Source of the DNA: Simmondsia chinensis
Lineage: Eukaryota; Streptophyta; Magnoliopsida; Caryophyllales; Simmondsiaceae
Assembly: GCA_018398585.1 (NCBI GenBank)
Contig: JAGTTD010000010.1
Span: forward strand, 26,142,638-26,206,637
DNA: 64,000 nucleotides
Reading direction: 5' to 3'
The notes under the pieces were generated by a model. That model was not told the DNA's origin and searched no databases. It saw only the letters and a list, made by a program, of their open reading frames with translations. A program made the translations under genes and the position numbers. Every line of letters begins with the position of its first letter. The stretch's first letter is position 1. Shown here in pieces: positions 58,140-64,000 of the stretch.

Positions 58140-59413
58140 AATATGAACATAAGAACTTTTTTGTTAGAATCCCAAATTGAAGGCGCAAATTTCTTTAAGA
58201 ATTTCCCATTAATGGCCTTTGGATGGGCTCTTCCATCTAGATCTTAAAGCAAGTAGGAGTTACCCCCAATACTTCAATAACATTGAAGGAACCCTCCCAA
58301 TTATGGGACCATTTACTAATGACACAGTCTTTCTAACCAATGGGTAGAATCACTTTCCAGACTGAGTCAACCATGGCTTTGGCTACTGTGTTCTTCTGAT
58401 TTTCAAGCTTATGAAGAGAATCAAGCCTCTCTTGGTTTAAGTTAGTTAACTCATCCATCATATCTTGCTCATACTAAAGTTTAGAAAATTTCTCTTAATG
58501 AGCCAGCCTAATGGATTGAATTGTTACTTCTATTGGTTGTGTAACATCATGGCCATACGTCAAATGAAAGGAAGTTGTCCTAGTAGCATCTCTTTTGGAC
58601 ATTCTATAAGCCCATAAAGCATCAAGTAGCAATTCATGCCACCTTCAGGGATTATCCTCAATCATCTTTTTAATCCTGACCTTAAAAATATCGTTAGTAT
58701 ATTCTACATGGCCATCTGCTTAGGCATAATAAGGATTTGAGCTTAAGATCTCAAACTTAAAGCTTTTAGAGAACTCCTCAACTTCAGACTGATTGAATAC
58801 CTTCACCTGGTCCATAGTTTCTGGGATACCAAACTTACATAGGATTTAATTTTTGATGAAATCAATCACATCTTATTGGTGGATGTTCCTAAACGGTTTA
58901 GCTTCAATCCAATGTGGTGTAATCTGTGGCCAAAGGGATGCGTGAATGTTGCTTGCTAAAGGGAGGATTAATTTCCATTGTAATATCTATTGACCATTCA
59001 CGAAAGGGTCATGGCTTAACTATTGCACACATTTAAGAAATAGGGACTCTAGGGTCATGCCCATATCGTTGGCATCCTCTACATCCTTTAGCATACGTGA
59101 TGGCGTTATTCATCAGCAATGGCCACTAACAGCCGTAACATTTGATTAACTAGTGCATCTTGTTTCCAGCTAAATTGGATGCAAAAATCCCTTCATGTGG
59201 GACTAACTTGACTTCATCTAACTCCAGGGACATTTTTATATAATTCCTAGATTCATCATCTAGGTGATACCTATGAGCCCTCGCTTTTGTCTTTTTATCT
59301 TTGATGAACTTATGGGGATTCTTGAAATACTCCACTAGGGATTTCCTCTAATCTTCACCTTGCTCAGTGATTAGATGATATGCTTCTAAGCAGTCAAAGG
59401 GAACATTTCGTAC
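58140..59413 (-). pseudogene. Integrase of Tat/Ogre-like element T2
   Basis: On the minus strand: RAHRYHLDDESRNYIKMSL and KLVPHEGIFASNLAGNKMH lead into the zinc module (ITYAKGCRGCQRYGHDPRVP), then PFREWSIDI. The core continues in broken frames: DYTTLDW-like, IPETMDQVKVFNQSEVEEFS, then LLDALWAYRMSKRDAT and LTYGHDVTQPIEV. A C-terminal part reads NWEGSFNVIEVLG. The region from 57891 to 58140 holds no domain. The upstream side is cut by the C LTR at 59414. Confidence 0.8.
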
Positions 59414-61257
59414 TGTTGAGGACATATTTAAAAATTTTCCCTAGATAGGCTTAAACAAAAAATTTTTCCCCAGATAGGCTTAAACAAACACATCGGAATA
59501 ACACATTAAAAATCTTAATTTTAAATCTAAAGCCCTAATCTAATTAAACAAGCTAACTAAATCTAGATCTTACTCAAACAAAAATATCGAATAAAATGAA
59601 TATAAACATGGTATGTAGAATAAACAAAATAAATGAAAGCCAAATTAAATATCCATATTTAATTAAACATACCCGAAGCGTGAATCTCAACTTCGACTTC
59701 AAGATCTGAAATTAGAATAAGTTTTCTTGACACCTAAAAGTCTTCTATCACCAGGAGTCTGGGCTCCTAAAGTATTTACCTTAGGAAAATTTTGGAACAA
59801 TTTTTTTTTTTTTAATCTTTCCAAAAAATAATTTTTCAGAAGAATTATGCTAAACAATAAATTTAGAAAAAGCCATCAAATAATTTTAGAATTTTTTATT
59901 GTGGGAGAAAACCAGGTTCCAAAAACCCTAGAATCTCACATTAAAACACGTATTTATAAGCAAGAAGTCCAACTACTGAAAAAATAAAAAAAATAAAAAA
60001 ATAATAATTAAATATATGTGACGTTGGTCATGTCACACTATTCAACATTTCGTGCCCACTGCCTGCATTGAGCATGTACATGATATTTATATACTTTTTA
60101 TTTATTTTAAAACACGATATTTACATTTTATATATTTATCTCATGAATGTTTCTTTAGTATAGACATTTATTTATCTTATAAATAATTTATTCATCATAT
60201 AAATTTATTATTTAAATATTTTCAAACTGCACTTAAGTTGAGGCTTGCAAAGGGACCTCAGGGATGATCTAACTCTATCTCTAAATAGGGTCAAATCTTA
60301 TTATCATCTCATGATAACAATTGATTACTATTTAGTAAAAATTAATTTCACTAAATAAGTTTTACTGTACTCTAGAATTAAATATATTCACTCAAGAATT
60401 TTCCAAATGAATTTTATTACGATAATTAACCCCTCTATTAGATATATATTAGTAAAAGTAACTTCAACTACTATCGTTACTTTTCTCATATCTCTAGCCA
60501 AAGTTCACAATTCGCCTTTCTTGTACAATTTAATAATATAGAAACAATTTCTGTATTAATTCCAAACGTCAAACATATGAAGTACTATGGCCTTAGATTT
60601 TAGAATTTGTTCGTATGCTTGGGTATTATCTAAGAGCACATCTTTATCTCATTAGAGACTATATATTCAACGTAAAATAACTGTTTCTGCTACACTTCGT
60701 GCCGTTATCCAATGCATGTAAGATTCAAGTCAACGCACTTTAACTAATCCTTTTAGCACATCAAAGCACCGTACAATCCATGCACGGATTCAAACTATTT
60801 CTTGAGTTTAGAGTTATAGTTTTACAAAAATAATTATTTTTGATAGCAGTTAAGAAAAAAATAATTCCAGTGGTCTTGCTCAATGTCCCTATCATATAGA
60901 CAACACCAATATAACACTTGGATCCTTATCCACATGACCAAGACAAGCCATCTAAAGTATCATATTATAATCTTATCAGACAAGTTGTCAAAACTCATCA
61001 CCGACTACGAGCATATACTTTGACAATGTATAAGTTATTTGATTTGAGTATATCTATAGCTCAATCTCATTAACTACTTGAACCAAACCCGACATATCAT
61101 CTTGGACTAAGTTGATCTCATGAAATATTTCGGAAAACAATCACGTGCATGTTAGACTCATAAAAAACATAATGAGACAATAAATAAATAAAATAATTTC
61201 ATTTATTTAATATTTTGAACTAAATAATTAGGTTTTTCAAGATACCAATTCCAATCA
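59414..61257 (-). repeat. C-family LTR (C6), minus strand
   Basis: 1844 bp. The minus strand starts near TGATTGGAATTGGTATCTTG at 61257 and ends AATATGTCCTCAACA at 59414. It contains the conserved C blocks GACTTGTC/GGCTTGTCTTGGTCATG and GGATAACGGCACGAAGTGT. Left flank CGTAC is not repeated at the right, so the insertion was rearranged or the flank decayed. Confidence 0.72.
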
Positions 61258-61959
<702 letters not shown>

Positions 61960-62430
61960 TCGAGAACCTTAATCGTGATAACCATAGATTTTTCACACCA
62001 CGTTCTAGGTAGTTTCTACCCAGAGGTTAGTTGAACCAAGTTATTGGCTGCCTTGTTATGTTCTTGAGGTACATGCTCAAATGTTACCTTATCAAACTTC
62101 TTAATAGTTCTAGCACTGTTAAAATGTACTTGTTTGAGGTATTAATCAAACATTAGAACTCCCCCTTGACTTAGCAGATTACCAACTATGAATCCCCTCT
62201 TATAATTACGTTGGCGACTCCCATCTCTAGGAGGGTCTCGAGGCCAATGATCAATGCCTTGTACTCAACCCCGTTATAGGATCATTGACCCACAAGGGTG
62301 ACAGTAAGCTTGAAGATGACTCTAGAGGGTGTTTCAATAATGATCCCCACTCCAGCACTCGACTTGGTCTTTGATCCATCAAAGTATAGCTTCCAAGGAA
62401 CTATACCCTCCACCAAAATGTCCCCTTGTT
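61960..62430 (-). pseudogene. Second (archaeal-type) RNase H of T2
   Basis: On the minus strand: WKLYFDGSKTKSSAGVGIII and ETPSRVIFKLTV are the start of the domain with its first Asp. YNGVEYKALIIGLETLLEMG has the Glu. VIIRGDS has the next Asp, then LTVLELLRS and a VTFEHVPQEHNKAANNLVQL-like end. A stop follows GQ at 62282. This additional RNase H after the usual one is diagnostic for the Tat lineage. Confidence 0.8.
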
Positions 62431-62930
62431 CGTGAGTTGATGTTGTTTCAATATTAGGATGCTCTGCCAAAAAGTGTGCAAAGGCCTTGCCTTTTGCGTA
62501 CTTTTGTGACACATACACCAACTCGAATTGAAATAGAGCAACACTCCACTTATTTAATCTTCCTTTCATTAGGGGTCTATCTAACATATATTGGAGAACA
62601 TCTATGTGAGGAACCACATAAATAATGAATGCAATATCTCAACTTTATAGATGCATTGTACAATGATATACACAATTTCTCAATTTTAGTACACTTTATT
62701 TCACACTCATTTAAGCAACGACTCAGGTAGAAAGCAGCTTGTTCAAGCCCATGCTTATTGTTCTGTACAAGCAAACAACCTATTGATCCAGCAGAAGTAG
62801 AGACATACATTTTCAAAGGGTTCCCCTACTTAGATGGAATTAACACTAGTGACCTAATCAAATACGCTTTTATAGCCTCAAAAGCTGCTTAATATTGGTT
62901 CTCCCATTTAAAGGCTCTTTCACACTTGTC
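62431..62930 (-). pseudogene. RNase H of T2
   Basis: The first frame (62577-62816) reads MYVSTSAGSIGCLLVQNNKH, then AAFYLSRCLNECEIKCTKIE, then KLCISLYNASIKLRYC, as in the plant Tat RNase H. The second (62282-62617) adds LQYMLDRPLMKGRLNKWSVA, FQFELVYVSQKYAKGKAF and AHFLAEHP, the conserved closing segment. One frameshift separates them. Confidence 0.83.
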
Positions 62931-63506
62931 TTAGCAATGGCGAGAATACTTTAGTCTTTTATGAAAAATTTGAAATGAAACATCCTAGGAAATTGATTTG
63001 CCTCAACAAATTTTGAAGTTCCTTCTTATTTGAGGGTGGTTTAGCATCCTGAATAGCCTTAGTTTTATTCATGTCAACCTCAATTCCCCGATGGTTCACC
63101 AACAATCCTAGGAAATTCCCAGCTCGTATCTCGAAAGCATATTTTTAGGAGTTTCATTTTGAGATTGTAGCTCCTTACTCGTAGGAACGCACTTTTTAAA
63201 TCTTCCATTGTAATCTATATAGACTTCCATGTTCTTGCCAATGAGGCCATGAAAAATCATCCTCATGGATCTTTGGGAGGTGACACCAACGTTCTTTAAT
63301 TCAAATGGCATGGCCACCCATTCAAAGGTCAATATTGACCCTAGACATCTAAATGTTGTCTTGTGGGTATCTTGCGAAGCTATAATGACTTGGTACAACT
63401 CGTAATAGCCATCCATTAAGGGCAGCGCCTAATGCCTCAAGGCTGAATCAATGAGAACGTAAGTGATGGGCATGTGATATTCATCCTTCGTGTGGCTACA
63501 CTTAAA
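62931..63506 (-). pseudogene. Reverse transcriptase of T2, C-terminal part
   Basis: On the minus strand: MDGYYELYQVIIASQDTHKT and TTFRCLGSILTFEWVAMPFE match the palm of Tat-type RT. LKNVGVTSQRSMRMIFHGL follows. The catalytic box reads VYIDYN, with Tyr in place of the second Asp of the family's Y-x-D-D. The thumb and connection are in broken frames down to about 62940. A C LTR cuts the domain at 63507. Confidence 0.82.
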
Positions 63507-64000
63507 TGTTGGAATTAGGGTCCTAGATAAACCTAATTAGTTTGTTTTGAATGAATAAAATTTTTTTATTCATTAATTGTCTGATTATGTTTTACGATTC
63601 AAATATACGTGATTGGTTTTCTAAAACGTTCCATGAGATGGACGTCGTCCAATATTGTGTGTCAAGTTTGATTTAAGTGGTCAATGAGATTTAACCATGG
63701 AAAGACTTAGATCAAACTCGTGACATGTAGTCAGCCTATGTTCATAATTGTTGATAAGTTTGGACAACTTGTCTAATAATACTATAATATGATACTTTTG
63801 ATGACTTGTCTTGGTTATGTAGATAGGGATCCAAGAGTATTATGTTGGTATTTTCAATAAGATTAGAACACTGAGCATGACCATCTGAATTAATTGTTTC
63901 TTTAATGCTATCAAAAATAATTAATTATGTAAGACGATAACTCTAAATCTGGGAAATAGTCCGTACTAGTGCATGGAATATTAATTGCTTTGATGCCCAA
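63507..64000 (+). repeat. C-family LTR (C7), start only
   Basis: TGTTGGAATTAGGGTCCTAG onward, sharing CTTGTCTTGGTTATGTAGATAG and the GATCCAAGAGT phrase with other C copies. It continues past the window end, so LTR-only status cannot be judged. Confidence 0.72.

Overview
The window looks like gene-poor heterochromatin from a flowering plant, probably a dicot. It is AT-rich, I recognise no intact host gene, and nearly all of it is nested transposable elements. Lineages seen by domain or motif are: Ty3/Gypsy chromovirus-like elements with initiator-Met primer sites (A, B, H, I); Athila-like elements with Asp-tRNA-type primer sites (F, G); Tat/Ogre-like elements with a second RNase H (T1, T2); a ~1.85 kb LTR family seen only as LTRs (C); a Copia relic; an L1-type LINE; SINE-derived pieces; and Tourist-, hAT- and Mutator-like MITEs. 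Family letters are mine.

Layout. 1-10640 is one copy of a block: F LTR, spacer, solo C LTR, leader, Tat-type LTR (D), inverted repeat, MITE. Chromovirus A (795-6412) is inserted into the C LTR. 10641-21888 is an Athila-like element F (inverted LTR pieces, tandem-repeat leader, gag-protease, 3' LTR) broken by chromovirus B (14803-20045), which itself contains element I and a C LTR. 21889-27773 is a second Athila-like copy in the opposite direction, with chromovirus H (22859-26221) in its leader. 27774-32540 is a second copy of the 1-10640 block without A. 32338-34638 is a MITE and microsatellite complex. 35064-43052 is a solo LTR (G') split by full-length G (36233-42890). 43053-46350 holds hAT-like and Mutator-like MITEs. 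46352-51720 is a Copia relic interrupted by a LINE, itself interrupted by a solo C LTR. 51721-64000 is Tat/Ogre-like: a T1 integrase fragment, then T2 (3' LTR, polypurine tract, a plus-strand plant-mobile-domain ORF opposite to pol, integrase, two RNase H domains and RT), with two C LTR insertions.

Almost every reading frame carries stops or frameshifts, so these are relics. Target-site duplications (TSDs) readable in the sequence give the order of events: A entered C, G entered G', C entered the LINE, the LINE entered Copia, and T2 entered T1. The most unusual points are a SINE tail joined to a coding-like segment inside A's reverse transcriptase, a conserved CTG-headed gag N-terminus in three chromovirus copies, the antisense mobile-domain ORF with its own TATA-like box, and the C family present only as LTRs. 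I found no convincing new biological system beyond these.
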